From Brevundimonas viscosa (GTDB lineage: Bacteria > Pseudomonadota > Alphaproteobacteria > Caulobacterales > Caulobacteraceae), in the NCBI RefSeq assembly GCF_900116065.1, contig NZ_FOZV01000003.1, positions 1-64,000 on the forward strand: a stretch of 64,000 nucleotides of DNA, written 5' to 3'. Both the position numbers and the translations under genes were made by a program. The notes below the pieces were generated by a model. The model was not told the DNA's origin. It made no database searches and saw only the letters and a list, made by a program, of their open reading frames with translations. Of this stretch, positions 26,922-35,850 are shown in pieces. Position 1 is the stretch's first letter; the number at the start of each line of letters is the position of its first letter.

Positions 26922-26975
26922 TGCGTCCGACGCGTCCGATGCGTCCACTGCGTCCACTGCGTCCGACGCATCCGC
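26922..26975. repeat. six tandem copies of a 9-bp unit
   Basis: Units in order are TGCGTCCGA, CGCGTCCGA, TGCGTCCAC, TGCGTCCAC, TGCGTCCGA and CGCATCCGC. They start 16 bases after the methyltransferase stop, in a 178-base gap before pgeF. The third and fourth copies are identical. The remainder of the gap shows a partial GCATCAGCCTCC...GGAGGATGC inverted repeat and no gene. Confidence 0.75.
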
Positions 26976-27084
26976 ATCAGCCTCCCTCCCGCGGCCACCG
27001 GAAGGAGGATGCACGAACGATGCGTCAGATGCGGTCGCAGGCCCGCGGTCGCCGTTCGGAGCGTCATGGCGTAGAAGGCGGTGC

Positions 27085-27870
27085 ATGAGCCCGTCGGTCC
27101 CCGCCCTCGCCCCCGTCACCCATACGCTGCTCGAGCGTCCCGGCGTGCGCCACGGGTTCTTCACGCGGCAGGGCGGCGTCTCGACCGGACTGTACGAGAG
27201 CCTGAACACCGGCGTGGGCTCCAGCGACGACCCGGCTGCGGTGGCCGAGAACCGGCGGCGGGTCGCTGCGCACTTCGGCGGCACGGCCGACGACCTGGCC
27301 GCCTGCTACCAGATCCATTCCGCCGTCGCGCGGGTCGCCGAGACCGGCTGGAAGGGTGAACGGCCCGAGGGCGACGCCAGCGTGACCGCGGCCCCCGGCG
27401 TGATCTGCGCCGTGCTGACCGCCGACTGCGCGCCGGTGCTGCTGGCCGACCCGGAGGCCGGCGTGGTCGGAGCGGCGCACGCCGGCTGGAAGGGCGCGCT
27501 GGGCGGGATCATCCACTCGACCGTGGCGGCGATGGAAGCGCTCGGTGCCCGTCCCGACCGCATGGTCGCTGTGATCGGCCCCTGCATCTCACAGACCAGC
27601 TACGAGGTCGGGGCGGACTTCCAGGAGCGGTTCGAACACCACGATGAAGGCAGCGGCCGCTTCTTCCGCCCGGGCGGATCGGACGACAAGCGCCTGTTCG
27701 ACCTGCCGGGCTTCGTCCTGTGGCGGCTGGAGCAGGCCGGAGTCGGCGAGGCGGCATGGACCGGTGAGGACACCCGTACGGACGAGGCGCGGTTCTTCTC
27801 GAACCGGCGAGCCTTCCTGAACCGGGAGCCGGACTTCGGCCGGCAGATGAGCGCGATCAGTCTCGGCTGA
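27085..27870 (+). CDS. pgeF: peptidoglycan editing factor PgeF / multicopper oxidase-fold purine nucleoside enzyme
   Basis: The 261-residue protein belongs to the YfiH/DUF152 (laccase-domain) family: GVRHGFFTRQGGVSTGLYESLNTG, the QIHSA motif, TADCAPVLLAD with its cysteine, and AAHAGWKGALGGI with the metal-binding histidine. The family removes wrong amino acids from peptidoglycan precursors and has purine nucleoside activity. It converges on lpxC, the two stop codons being directly adjacent. Confidence 0.9.
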   Translation: MSPSVPALAPVTHTLLERPGVRHGFFTRQGGVSTGLYESLNTGVGSSDDPAAVAENRRRVAAHFGGTADDLAACYQIHSAVARVAETGWKGERPEGDASVTAAPGVICAVLTADCAPVLLADPEAGVVGAAHAGWKGALGGIIHSTVAAMEALGARPDRMVAVIGPCISQTSYEVGADFQERFEHHDEGSGRFFRPGGSDDKRLFDLPGFVLWRLEQAGVGEAAWTGEDTRTDEARFFSNRRAFLNREPDFGRQMSAISLG

Positions 27871-28770
27871 TCAGCCCGCCATGGCCATTTCAGGCACGCG
27901 GGTCACCTTGCGCCACGCGTGGGGCGCGGCCAGCAGGGCGCGAACCAGCTTGTTGTTCAGGGCGTGGCCGGCCTTGACGCCCTCGTAGCGGCCCAGCAGG
28001 GGCGCGCCGAGCACGTAGAGGTCGCCGATGGCGTCGAGCGCCTTGTGGCGCACGAACTCGCGCTCCATGCGCAGACCGCCCGGGTTGAGGATCTGGTCGC
28101 CATCGATGACCACGGCGTTCTCCAGCGAACCGCCGCGGGCCAGGCCGGCCTGGCGCAGGGCCTCGACCTCATGGGCGAAGCCGAAGGTGCGGGCGGCCAT
28201 GATCTCGCTGCGGAAGGTCTCCTCGTCGACGACGAAGTCGACCACCTGGTTGCCGATGACCGGGGTCGGGAAATCGATCTCGAAACGCATCTCGTAGCGG
28301 TCGCAGGGCAGCAGGACGGCCGACTTGTCGCCCTCCTCCACCCGGATCGGCTCAAGGATTTCGATATAGCGGACCGGCGCTTCCTGCGGGCGGAAGCCGG
28401 CGCGGTCCAGCAGCTGGACGAACTGCAGCGCCGAGCCGTCGAGGATCGGCAGCTCCGGCCCGTCCACCTCGACGACGGCGTTCGACACGCCCAGCGCCGC
28501 GAAGGCGGCCATCAGGTGCTCGATGGTCGACAGGCGAACGCCCGCGGCGTTCTCGATCATGGTGTTCAGGCGGGCGTCGACCACGGCCTCGCCCGAGACC
28601 GGGATACGGTTGTCGCGGTCCCTGACGTCGGTGCGCACGAAGACGATGCCCGTGCCGACCGGGGCCGGGCGCACGGCCAGACGCACGCGGTCGCCCGTGT
28701 GAACGCCGACGCCGGCGATGATCGCGGGCGCGACGGTCGTCTTCTGGTGATGGTCGTTGCGGACCGGCAA
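27871..28770 (-). CDS. lpxC: UDP-3-O-acyl-N-acetylglucosamine deacetylase
   Basis: This zinc enzyme commits UDP-GlcNAc to lipid A synthesis. The two-domain sequence includes AGVGVHTGDRVRLAVRPA, LSTIEHLMAAFAALGV with the first zinc histidine, the FDFP-like MRFEIDFPTPVIGNQ, ARTFGFAHEVEALR and LRMEREFVRHKALDAIGDLYVLG with the HKxxDxxGD zinc site. The start is uncertain: TTG 28770 gives 299 residues, which fits the family; the frame remains open to GTG 28851 (326 residues) without a ribosome site. It closes the division cluster after ftsZ. Confidence 0.9.
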   Translation of the reverse strand: MPVRNDHHQKTTVAPAIIAGVGVHTGDRVRLAVRPAPVGTGIVFVRTDVRDRDNRIPVSGEAVVDARLNTMIENAAGVRLSTIEHLMAAFAALGVSNAVVEVDGPELPILDGSALQFVQLLDRAGFRPQEAPVRYIEILEPIRVEEGDKSAVLLPCDRYEMRFEIDFPTPVIGNQVVDFVVDEETFRSEIMAARTFGFAHEVEALRQAGLARGGSLENAVVIDGDQILNPGGLRMEREFVRHKALDAIGDLYVLGAPLLGRYEGVKAGHALNNKLVRALLAAPHAWRKVTRVPEMAMAG

Positions 28771-28901
28771 ACTCGATACTCGCTTCTGTCTTGCGCTCCG
28801 CCTCTGCGTGCGGAGTTCGCCCCGAGGTTTCCTTAACGGCCGGTCCGCCACCGGAAAATGAAAGTCGGGTTTCGGATTGTTTCGGGAAGGGAGGGAGCAG
28901 G

Positions 28902-29010
28902 AGTTAGGGCTTAGGAATCAGGGGCGCGCGAACCGGTGCAATGCGAAAGAGCGGCCCGCCGGGCCGCTCTCCCTAATTCCCAATTCCCACGCCCTGATCC
29001 CTGAACCCTA
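28902..29010. repeat. inverted array of degenerate telomere-like heptamers, copy 1
   Basis: The left arm (28902-28923, GTTAGGGCTTAGGAATCAGGG) and right arm (28971-29010, units like CCCTAATTCCCAATTCCC and CCCTGATCCCTGAACCCTA) can pair over imperfect heptamer repeats. The ftsZ terminator lies between them and the right arm includes the ftsZ stop codon. A cleaner copy is at 37731-37830. Confidence 0.65.
28948..28970 (-). terminator. ftsZ terminator
   Basis: An 11-bp perfect stem AGAGCGGCCCG / CGGGCCGCTCT with a one-base centre lies 37 bases beyond the ftsZ stop. Read on the minus strand the stem is followed by TTTCGC, a short T-run. It separates ftsZ from lpxC transcription. Confidence 0.75.
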
Positions 29011-30612
29011 GTTGGCCAGCCGCCGCAGGAAGGACGGGATCTCGAGGTCGTCCTCGGCCTCGCCCGGCTCCGGCTGGCGGGGCGCGGGCTGGACCTGACT
29101 GGTGGCGCGCATCTCGGTCTGGCGGGGCGAGGGCGACGGGTACGTCGGCTGGGGTTGCTGGCGCTTCTTGCCGAACAGGCTCCAGCCGCTGCGGCGGTGG
29201 TCGCGGTCGTCGTAGTCGTCGTAGGCCGGCTCCTCGCGGGTCGGGGCCGGCGCGGGCGCGGCGGCGGCCGGGCGATCCAGATACAGCTCCCCCTGGGCCT
29301 CGACCGAGGGAGCCTGGGCCGCCGGACGCGGAGCCGCCTCGAACTCCTCGACCCAGGGATCGACGATCGGCTCGAGCTTGCGTTCCTCGGCGACGTGGAT
29401 CACCGGCTCGGGCCGGGGTTCGGGCGCAACCGTCCGGGCGCCGAAGGTCGGCTGCGCGGAGGTGAAGGTCGGGACGATCGGGGCCTCTTCCACCCGGGCG
29501 GCCGGACGCGGCGCCTCGGCGCGGACGGGTTCCGGACGGGCAGGCTCGCTGCGGACCGGGTCGGCGGCGCGCGGCGCGGCGGCCGGAGCCGGACGGCGGT
29601 TCTCGAACGCCGAGGTCGTGCTGGCCGGCGGCGCCTTCGCAGCGGCGAGGTCCTCCATGCCGGTGGCGACCACGGAGACCCGGATCTTGCCTTCCAGCTG
29701 CGGGTCGAAGGCGGCGCCGAAGATGATGTTGGCGTCGGCGTCGACCTCGCCGGCGATGGCGTTGGCGGCCTCGTCGACCTCCAGCAGCGTCATGTCCATG
29801 CCGCCGGTGATGTTGACCAGCACAGCCTTGGCGCCCTTGAGCGAGGTCTCGTCGAGCAGCGGGTTGGCGATGGCGTTCTGGGCCGCCTGCAGGGCGCGGT
29901 CCTCGCCCTCGGCCTCGCCCGTGCCCATCATGGCCTTGCCCATTTCGGACATCACCGCGCGGACGTCGGCGAAGTCGAGGTTGATCAGGCCCGGCAGGAT
30001 CATCAGATCGGTGATCGAGCGCACGCCCGAGTGCAGGACCTGGTCGGCCATGCCGAAGGCGTCGGCGAAGGTGGTCCGCTCGTTGGCGACGCGGAACAGG
30101 TTCTGGTTCGGAATGACGATCAGGGTGTCGACGTAGCGCTGCAGCTCGGCGATGCCCGCCTCGGCGAGGCGCATGCGGTGGCGGCCCTCGAAGGTGAAGG
30201 GCTTGGTCACCACGCCGACGGTCAGGATACCGCGATCACGGGCGCACTTGGCGATGACCGGGGCCGCGCCCGTGCCGGTGCCGCCGCCCATGCCGCAGGT
30301 GATGAACACCATGTGGGCGCCGTCGAGATGGCTGAAGATCTCCTCGGCCGACTCCTCGGCGGCGTTCATGCCGACCTCGGGATGAGCGCCGGCGCCGAGG
30401 CCCTGGGTGATGGTCTCGCCCAGCTGGATGCGGCGGTCGGTCTTGGCGAAGGAAAGGTGCTGGGCGTCGGTGTTGGCGACGACGAACTCGACCCCTTCGA
30501 GGCCCGCGTCGATCATGTTGTTGACCGCGTTGCCGCCGGCCCCGCCGACGCCGAACACGACGATGCGGGGCTTCAGTTCCGAGTTTTGCGGACGCACCAG
30601 CGAGAGAGACAT
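29008..30612 (-). CDS. ftsZ: cell division protein FtsZ
   Basis: The 534-residue tubulin homologue polymerises into the division ring. The GTPase core (to about 325) has [15 protein letters not shown], the tubulin signature [11 protein letters not shown], and the T7-loop region with DFADVRAVM. Then comes a long Pro/Ala/Arg/Glu-rich linker of about 190 residues, as in Caulobacter, and the conserved tail [13 protein letters not shown] that binds FtsA and other partners. Start ATG 30612 begins [19 protein letters not shown]. The gene is separated from ftsA by a TonB-receptor gene with its own terminator, so ftsZ must rely on its own promoter at 30613-30810. Confidence 0.97.
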   Translation of the reverse strand: MSLSLVRPQNSELKPRIVVFGVGGAGGNAVNNMIDAGLEGVEFVVANTDAQHLSFAKTDRRIQLGETITQGLGAGAHPEVGMNAAEESAEEIFSHLDGAHMVFITCGMGGGTGTGAAPVIAKCARDRGILTVGVVTKPFTFEGRHRMRLAEAGIAELQRYVDTLIVIPNQNLFRVANERTTFADAFGMADQVLHSGVRSITDLMILPGLINLDFADVRAVMSEMGKAMMGTGEAEGEDRALQAAQNAIANPLLDETSLKGAKAVLVNITGGMDMTLLEVDEAANAIAGEVDADANIIFGAAFDPQLEGKIRVSVVATGMEDLAAAKAPPASTTSAFENRRPAPAAAPRAADPVRSEPARPEPVRAEAPRPAARVEEAPIVPTFTSAQPTFGARTVAPEPRPEPVIHVAEERKLEPIVDPWVEEFEAAPRPAAQAPSVEAQGELYLDRPAAAAPAPAPTREEPAYDDYDDRDHRRSGWSLFGKKRQQPQPTYPSPSPRQTEMRATSQVQPAPRQPEPGEAEDDLEIPSFLRRLAN

Positions 30613-30810
30613 TTCGTTCCGACCTTGAATTCCGACCCTGCCCTGCAGCCCCGATGCGAAAGCCCCGCCGAATCGCATTGGTTATGAGCGCGTTAAGGAA
30701 ACACCCACCCTGCTTAAGGGAGTGTTACCGGATAGGCCGAGTCGGGCCGTCAGACACCGGTTTGGTTAACCTTCACAACAGATTTTCGACGTTCCGGCTC
30801 GTCCGGCGCG
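30613..30810 (-). promoter_or_regulatory. ftsZ control region with GANTC sites and TTAA half-sites
   Basis: This is the only space from which ftsZ can be transcribed, since a strong terminator lies just upstream. It contains two GANTC sites (GAATC 30670-30674, GAGTC 30739-30743), the target of the CcrM methylase, and TTAAC-type half-sites at 30692-30696 and 30765-30770, plus TTAAG at 30714-30718. No full TTAA-N7-TTAA CtrA site is present. In Caulobacter, CcrM/GcrA and CtrA control ftsZ; similar control here is an inference. Confidence 0.55.
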
Positions 30811-30840
30811 AAAAAGGGCGGCTCTTGCGAGCCGCCCTTT
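30811..30840 (-). terminator. strong terminator of the TonB-receptor gene
   Basis: A perfect 12-bp stem AAAGGGCGGCTC / GAGCCGCCCTTT with a four-base loop sits 26 bases beyond the receptor stop. On the minus strand it ends in a run of five T. This is the clearest factor-independent terminator in the window and isolates ftsZ from upstream transcription. Confidence 0.88.
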
Positions 30841-30865
30841 CCGGTTTCAGCGGAGCCTGGGGCCC

Positions 30866-33800
30866 TTAGTAGGGACGCCAGTTCAGACCGATGTTGAAAC
30901 GCCGACCGTAGGGATCGAACGTCGAGGCGAAGCCCAGATAGGGCGGCGGCTCGGCGTCGAAGGCGTTGGTCACGCCCGCCCGCAGGGTCAGGTCGTCACG
31001 CACGTTGTAACGGACCGAGAAGTCGTTCCGGTAGAAGTTCCCGGTTTCCCACCACTCTTCCGGCTGGAAGTCGAGGTTGCCGGTGGCCACCACGTCGCGC
31101 TTCTTGCTGAGGTCCTGCGAGACCTGCCAGTCGAGGCTCCAGGTGAACGACCAGGTGTCGTTCGGCGACCACGTCAGACGCGAGACGCCCTCGACGCGCG
31201 GGAAGAACACGTCCGACGTGACGTCGGTGAACGCGGTCGGATCGGCCGGGTCCGTGAAGTTCTTCTGGTCGATCAGCCACAGGCCGCCGAGGCTGTAGTC
31301 CAGCCGGCCCCAGTTCAGGCCGAACATCTCCTCGAGGTCCATGCGGTAGTTGACGGTGAAGTCCAGACCGCGGGTCTCGAGCTTGGCGCGGTTGATGGCG
31401 CCGAGGGTGAAGCCGCCGAGCGCATCGCCGGGAGGGGCCCCGACCATGAAGTCGTTGAACGGGTTGTTCGGATCCGGATTGTTGCGGAACACCAGGCTGC
31501 AGGTTTGCGGGTTCAGCTGCGCTTCGCTGACGCAGTCGTCCGCCAGGAACTGGCCGCCGGGCGTGATGATCACGTTCGAGAGTTCGATCTCATAGTAGTC
31601 GAGAACGATCGAGAGGTTCGGGAACATCCGCGGCGCGAGCACCGTGGAGAAGGTGAACGACTCGGACTCTTCCGGCTCCAGCAACGGGTTCGGCCCGATG
31701 GTGCTGGCGATGCCGCCGCCGTAGACCGGACGGTAGTCGTCGCTCTGGTCGGGGGTCGCCTGCGAGAAGTCGTAGCTGAGGCCCTTCGCCGCGGCCAGGG
31801 CCGTACAGTTGGCGATGCGGTTCTGACGGACTTCCGCCGCGTTCTCGCCCTGGAAGGCCGCGATCACGCCGGTGTGGCAGGGATCCACGAAGCCGTTGAC
31901 GAAGGTCTGGACGAGGCCGCGGCCGGTTTCGAACAGGTTCGGAGCCCGGAACGAGGTGTTGAAGCTGGTCTTGAAGGTGATGTCCTGGATCGGACGGTAG
32001 ATCAGGTTGACCCCGTAGACGTCGCCGCTGCCGGCCGCGCTGCTGTAGTCGAAGGCGCGGTAGGAGGCGCTCAGCTCGGCGAACTCGCCCAGCCAGGTGT
32101 CGCGCATCAGCGGGATAGCCAGCTCGGCGAAGACTTCCTCGCTGGTGTACTCGGTGCCGAGCATGTCCAGGCCGGTGTTCAGCTGCAGGTTCCGGCCGGC
32201 GGTGTCGCGGCTGCGGCCGATGCCTTCAGCGTACTCGCGCCGGTACTCGACGCCGAACGCCGCGCCGATCGGGCCGGCGCCCCAGAAGTCCCACAGCTCG
32301 CCGGAGACCGAGGCGATGGCCTGCTCCTGCTCGTTGCGCTCGAACACCCGCACGAAGGCGCTGACGTAGTCGAGGCCTTCCTGGGACTGGTTGCCGGCGC
32401 CGAACACGTTCAGCGGCACGCAGCCGGCGACTTCCGGGTTGGAGCCCGGGTTGGAGTAGAACTCGACGTCGTTGCCGACGCCGTCGCCGTCCAGGTCGGT
32501 GTTCGGGTTCTGCTCGCGGATCGGGAAGCCGCGCGCGTGGAGCAGCTGGACGCGGCAGACGATCTCGCCCGGCGTGCCGTTCACCTCACCCGCGACGTCG
32601 ACGACCGAGTCCAGGGCGTGGCCGAAGCGGGTCGCGTCGGGGCCGGTCTCGATGTTGATGTTGTTCATCTCGCCGTAGACGTACGACAGCGACCAGTTGA
32701 CGTTGTCGACGAAGGCCAAGCGGTCGAGGTTGCCGTCGAGGCCCACCACGTAGCGGGTGACTTCGCGGTTGTTGGTGTAGTCGCGCGCAATGCCGAAGCC
32801 GCGGTGGTCGGCGATCGGGCCGGCCCGCAGGCCGGTCGGGGCGCCCGGCTGGTCCGGGGTGGCGGCGCTGGGGCTGGCGTAGCCCATGAAGGTGTTGGCC
32901 GCGATGGCGGCCGCCACGTTCGCGGGCAGGAAGGCGTTGTCGAGGCGGGTCGAGAAGCCGGAGGTACCCGAGATCAGGCCCGGGCCGCCGGTGACGCCGC
33001 TACCGCCGTTGATGCCGCCGCCGAAGCCGGCGTTGGTGATGTAGATGTCCCAGAAGGAGAACTGGCCGAAGTCGAAGGCGTCTTCGGTGGTGTACTTCAC
33101 CTCGGCCATGGCCGAGACGTTGTCCGTGAGACGGAAGTTCAGACCCGCCTGGAAACGCTTGGACTCCTGATTGGGGAACTCCGTGCGGTTGTCGAAGGCC
33201 GTCCGGTTGGCCGGCTCGCCGTCGCCGCCGATGTTCCATGGCCGGTTGGCGCCGGTGTTGCCGATACGCTGGCCGAAGTTGGCGAGGCGGGCGGTCGGCC
33301 CGTCGTACCAGTAGGTCTTGGTCGGATCGACGGAGAAGCAGGCCGCGGCAGTCGAAAGGCCGGGGCAGTTGGCGAACGGCACGTCCGGGTCACTCAGCGG
33401 GCTGGGCTGCTGCATGTTGGCCAGGGTGGTCGAACCCCACAGCGGGCGATCCAGACGGCGGGCGTTGTAGAACTGCTCCTGGTCGAAGATGCCGTCGCTG
33501 GCCGGGCCGAACAGCGGGTTGGTCGGATCCGCGTCGACGCCGGTGATCAGGCGACCGTTGCGCTGCCAGTTCAGGTACTCGACGAAGACCTCTTCGGCCT
33601 TCTCGTATTCGCCGTGGGCGTAGATGTTCAGGCGATCATCGAGCAGGTTGGCGCCGGCGAGGACCGAAACCCGCTGGGTGTGGGCGTCGCCGCCCTGAAC
33701 CAGCTCGCCGTAGTTGGCGTCGATCTCAAGGCCCTCGAAGTCCTTGCGCAGCACATAGTTGACCACGCCCGAGACGGCGTCGGCGCCGTACACCGACGAG

Positions 33801-34294
33801 GCGCCGCCGGTCACGATCTCGACGTTCTCGATCAGCAGGCGCGGGATGGTCGAGACGTCGACCGACAGGGTGCCCGACTGCGAGCCGACGTGGCGGCGAC
33901 CGTCGACGAGGCTCAGCGTGCGCACCGCGCCCAGCGAGCGCAGGTTGGCGAACTCGAGACCGCCGTCGTTCAGGCCGGCGCCCGCGGTGGTGTCGGAGGG
34001 GACCAGCGAGTTGGCGAGGGCCGGGATGGTGGCGAGGTAGTCGATCACCGTCGCCTGGCCGGTGCTCAGCAGGTCTTCGCGCTGAACCTGGATCAGCGGG
34101 GTCGGCGAGTTGGTCGGGTCGCGACGGATACGCGAACCGGTGACGACGATCTCGCCGATCTCGGTCGCTTCCTCGTCCTGCTGTCCGGTCGAGGTGACGC
34201 CGGGCAGGCGGTCCTGGGCGTAGGCCGGAGCCGTCAGGGCGACGACCCCTGCGAGGATCGTCGTGCCGAAGAGGTACTTTCGCTTGGCTAGCAT
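30866..34294 (-). CDS. TonB-dependent outer membrane receptor
   Basis: The 1142-residue product starts MLAKRKYLF with a signal peptide cut after AYA (residue 25 or so). A TonB-box-like EIVVTGSRIRRD precedes the plug domain (SLVDGRRHVGSQSG, IENVEIVTGGASSVYGADAVSGVVNYVLR), followed by a large beta-barrel and the terminal RFNIGLNWRPY ending in an aromatic residue, as outer membrane proteins do. It is of the long, Caulobacterales/Sphingomonad type that often imports sugars or peptides; the substrate is unknown. It sits between ftsA and ftsZ, which normally adjoin. An in-frame ATG further upstream would bury the signal peptide. Confidence 0.93.
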   Translation of the reverse strand: MLAKRKYLFGTTILAGVVALTAPAYAQDRLPGVTSTGQQDEEATEIGEIVVTGSRIRRDPTNSPTPLIQVQREDLLSTGQATVIDYLATIPALANSLVPSDTTAGAGLNDGGLEFANLRSLGAVRTLSLVDGRRHVGSQSGTLSVDVSTIPRLLIENVEIVTGGASSVYGADAVSGVVNYVLRKDFEGLEIDANYGELVQGGDAHTQRVSVLAGANLLDDRLNIYAHGEYEKAEEVFVEYLNWQRNGRLITGVDADPTNPLFGPASDGIFDQEQFYNARRLDRPLWGSTTLANMQQPSPLSDPDVPFANCPGLSTAAACFSVDPTKTYWYDGPTARLANFGQRIGNTGANRPWNIGGDGEPANRTAFDNRTEFPNQESKRFQAGLNFRLTDNVSAMAEVKYTTEDAFDFGQFSFWDIYITNAGFGGGINGGSGVTGGPGLISGTSGFSTRLDNAFLPANVAAAIAANTFMGYASPSAATPDQPGAPTGLRAGPIADHRGFGIARDYTNNREVTRYVVGLDGNLDRLAFVDNVNWSLSYVYGEMNNINIETGPDATRFGHALDSVVDVAGEVNGTPGEIVCRVQLLHARGFPIREQNPNTDLDGDGVGNDVEFYSNPGSNPEVAGCVPLNVFGAGNQSQEGLDYVSAFVRVFERNEQEQAIASVSGELWDFWGAGPIGAAFGVEYRREYAEGIGRSRDTAGRNLQLNTGLDMLGTEYTSEEVFAELAIPLMRDTWLGEFAELSASYRAFDYSSAAGSGDVYGVNLIYRPIQDITFKTSFNTSFRAPNLFETGRGLVQTFVNGFVDPCHTGVIAAFQGENAAEVRQNRIANCTALAAAKGLSYDFSQATPDQSDDYRPVYGGGIASTIGPNPLLEPEESESFTFSTVLAPRMFPNLSIVLDYYEIELSNVIITPGGQFLADDCVSEAQLNPQTCSLVFRNNPDPNNPFNDFMVGAPPGDALGGFTLGAINRAKLETRGLDFTVNYRMDLEEMFGLNWGRLDYSLGGLWLIDQKNFTDPADPTAFTDVTSDVFFPRVEGVSRLTWSPNDTWSFTWSLDWQVSQDLSKKRDVVATGNLDFQPEEWWETGNFYRNDFSVRYNVRDDLTLRAGVTNAFDAEPPPYLGFASTFDPYGRRFNIGLNWRPY

Positions 34295-34422
34295 GTGATG
34301 GCCCCAACCTGTGATGATGCGGACGCAGAGCCGCCGGAACAGACTCTGCTTCATCGGGCACGCTAGCATCTGCCGTCCGGCGAACAAGGGATTGTGGCGT
34401 GATCGCGACCAATCCGGACGAC

Positions 34423-34435
34423 GATTGTTACAATC
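34423..34435. promoter_or_regulatory. palindrome upstream of the TonB-receptor gene
   Basis: GATTGT-T-ACAATC is a perfect 13-bp palindrome in the 229-base gap between the ftsA stop and the receptor start, about 130 bases before the receptor ATG. A second, longer pair GGATTG (34389-34394) and CAATCC (34410-34415) is close by. Either could be an operator for the receptor gene; no regulator gene is adjacent. The rest of the gap has no gene I can support. Confidence 0.4.
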
Positions 34436-34523
34436 CGGACACAGTTTGGCCGCTCTCAGGCCGCCCCGGCCCCTTGCGGCGGAAACAGGGGCACAATCAT
34501 GCCGTCTTTCGGACGCCGTTCGC

Positions 34524-35846
34524 TCAGAGGTTCTCCCTCAGCCAGCCCGCCGCGCGCGCGACGAGACTGCCCGAGTGGGGGCGCGGCGCGTCGGCGGCGG
34601 TGATCTGGCGGGACATCAGCTTGCGGGCCGAGACGGCTTCACGCGGCCCGTAGGCAGCCCGCAGCAACACGCCGGCGGCGGAGCAGAAGGCAGGTCCCGA
34701 GGCGGCGTCGGCGAGGTGAGGCGCCCGCTGCGGTCGGCCGAGACGCACCGGGCGGTCGAACACGCGCACCGCGAGTTCGCGCACGCCGTTCAGCTGACTG
34801 GCCCCGCCGGTCAGCACCAGACCCGCGCCGGGCTCGAGGCCGACGCCGGCGTTGCGGAGCCGGTCGCGCAGCAGCTCCAGCGTCTCCTCGACGCGCGGCG
34901 CGATGACGGTCTTGAGCATGGCACGGGGGACGACCACCGGGCCCGCCGACGGATCTTCGCCGCGCGGCGGGGCCTCGAGCATCTCCCGGTCCTCGTTGGC
35001 CGAGGCCATGGCCGAGCCATGCAGCGTCTTGAGGCGCTCGGCCCCGGCGCGCGAGGTCGACAGGCCGCGGGCGATGTCGGCGGTGACGTGGTCGCCGCCG
35101 ACATTGAGGCTTTCGATGTGCAGCAGGCTGCGGCCGCCCCAGACGGCGGCGGAGGTGGCGCCGCCGCCCATGTCGATGCAGACGCAGCCGAGGTCCATCT
35201 CGTCGTCCTCGAGCGCGGCGAGCGAGGAGGCGACCGGCGCGGCGACGACGCCCTGCAGGTCGAGGTGGGCCAGCTCGAGGCAGTGGCCCAAGGCGGTGAA
35301 GGCGCTCTCGGCCATGGAGACGACGAGCAGGTCGAGCCCGAGGGAATGACCGCGCATGGCGCGCGGATCGTGCAGGCCGCGCGCGCCGTCGACGGACCAG
35401 GCGATGGGCAGGACGTGAATCGGCCGACGGTTGGGCAGGCGGATCTGCGCCAGGGCCATGCCGATGGCGCGCGCCAGATCGGCGTCGCCGACGGGATTCT
35501 GGCCCAGCGAGACCCGCGCCTGCACGCGGTGACTGGCCATCTGGCCGATGGCGGTGGTGACGACCACGCCCGACACCGGAGCGCCCGCGGCCCGTTCAGC
35601 CCGCTCGACGGCGTGGCCGATGGCCTGGGCGGCCTCGTCCATGTTGACGATGCCGCCGCCGCGCACCCCGCGCGACTGGACATGGCCGGCGCCCGCCACC
35701 CGGATGGTGCGATCGGCGTGACGCACGCCCTCGGGCTTCATGATGAAGCAGCCGACCTTGGACTGGCCGAGATCGAGCGCGGCGACGATGGGCGCGCGTC
35801 CGGCGGCGCCCCGGGTTTCCGCGGTTCTGTCGACAGACCGAGCCAT
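34524..35846 (-). CDS. ftsA: cell division protein FtsA
   Basis: The 440-residue actin-fold ATPase anchors FtsZ to the membrane. Visible motifs are the phosphate-1 loop ALDLGQSKVGCFIM, the 1C domain region (GGGIVNMDEAAQAIGHAV), phosphate-2 CVCIDMGGGATSAAVW, the adenosine loop GLVLTGGASQLNGV, and the C-terminal amphipathic helix SLVARAAGWLRENL that binds the membrane. ATG 35846 (MARSVDRTAE) is used; a longer frame runs into ftsQ. It follows ftsQ with four bases between stop and start. Confidence 0.95.
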   Translation of the reverse strand: MARSVDRTAETRGAAGRAPIVAALDLGQSKVGCFIMKPEGVRHADRTIRVAGAGHVQSRGVRGGGIVNMDEAAQAIGHAVERAERAAGAPVSGVVVTTAIGQMASHRVQARVSLGQNPVGDADLARAIGMALAQIRLPNRRPIHVLPIAWSVDGARGLHDPRAMRGHSLGLDLLVVSMAESAFTALGHCLELAHLDLQGVVAAPVASSLAALEDDEMDLGCVCIDMGGGATSAAVWGGRSLLHIESLNVGGDHVTADIARGLSTSRAGAERLKTLHGSAMASANEDREMLEAPPRGEDPSAGPVVVPRAMLKTVIAPRVEETLELLRDRLRNAGVGLEPGAGLVLTGGASQLNGVRELAVRVFDRPVRLGRPQRAPHLADAASGPAFCSAAGVLLRAAYGPREAVSARKLMSRQITAADAPRPHSGSLVARAAGWLRENL

Positions 35847-35850
35847 ACTC

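Noticed and set aside
26922-26975. Possible CRISPR array
   Set aside because: Units are 9 bp without spacers, so this is a simple tandem repeat.
24603-27284. 893-codon minus-strand open frame including the 9-bp repeats
   Set aside because: It is antisense to lgt and the methyltransferase; the repeated Asp-Ala units come from the tandem repeat, not from a real protein.
30654-30869. 71-codon plus-strand frame between ftsZ and the receptor
   Set aside because: It runs through the ftsZ promoter and the receptor terminator, with no ribosome site or known motif.
31505-34291. 928-codon open frame on the plus strand
   Set aside because: It is exactly opposite the TonB-receptor gene and its protein is low-complexity Val/Gly/Asp/Arg. 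In G/C-rich DNA the antisense of a real gene stays open for long stretches.
34399-34653. 84-codon plus-strand frame in the ftsA-receptor gap
   Set aside because: It starts in the gap but soon becomes antisense to ftsA and shows no domain.
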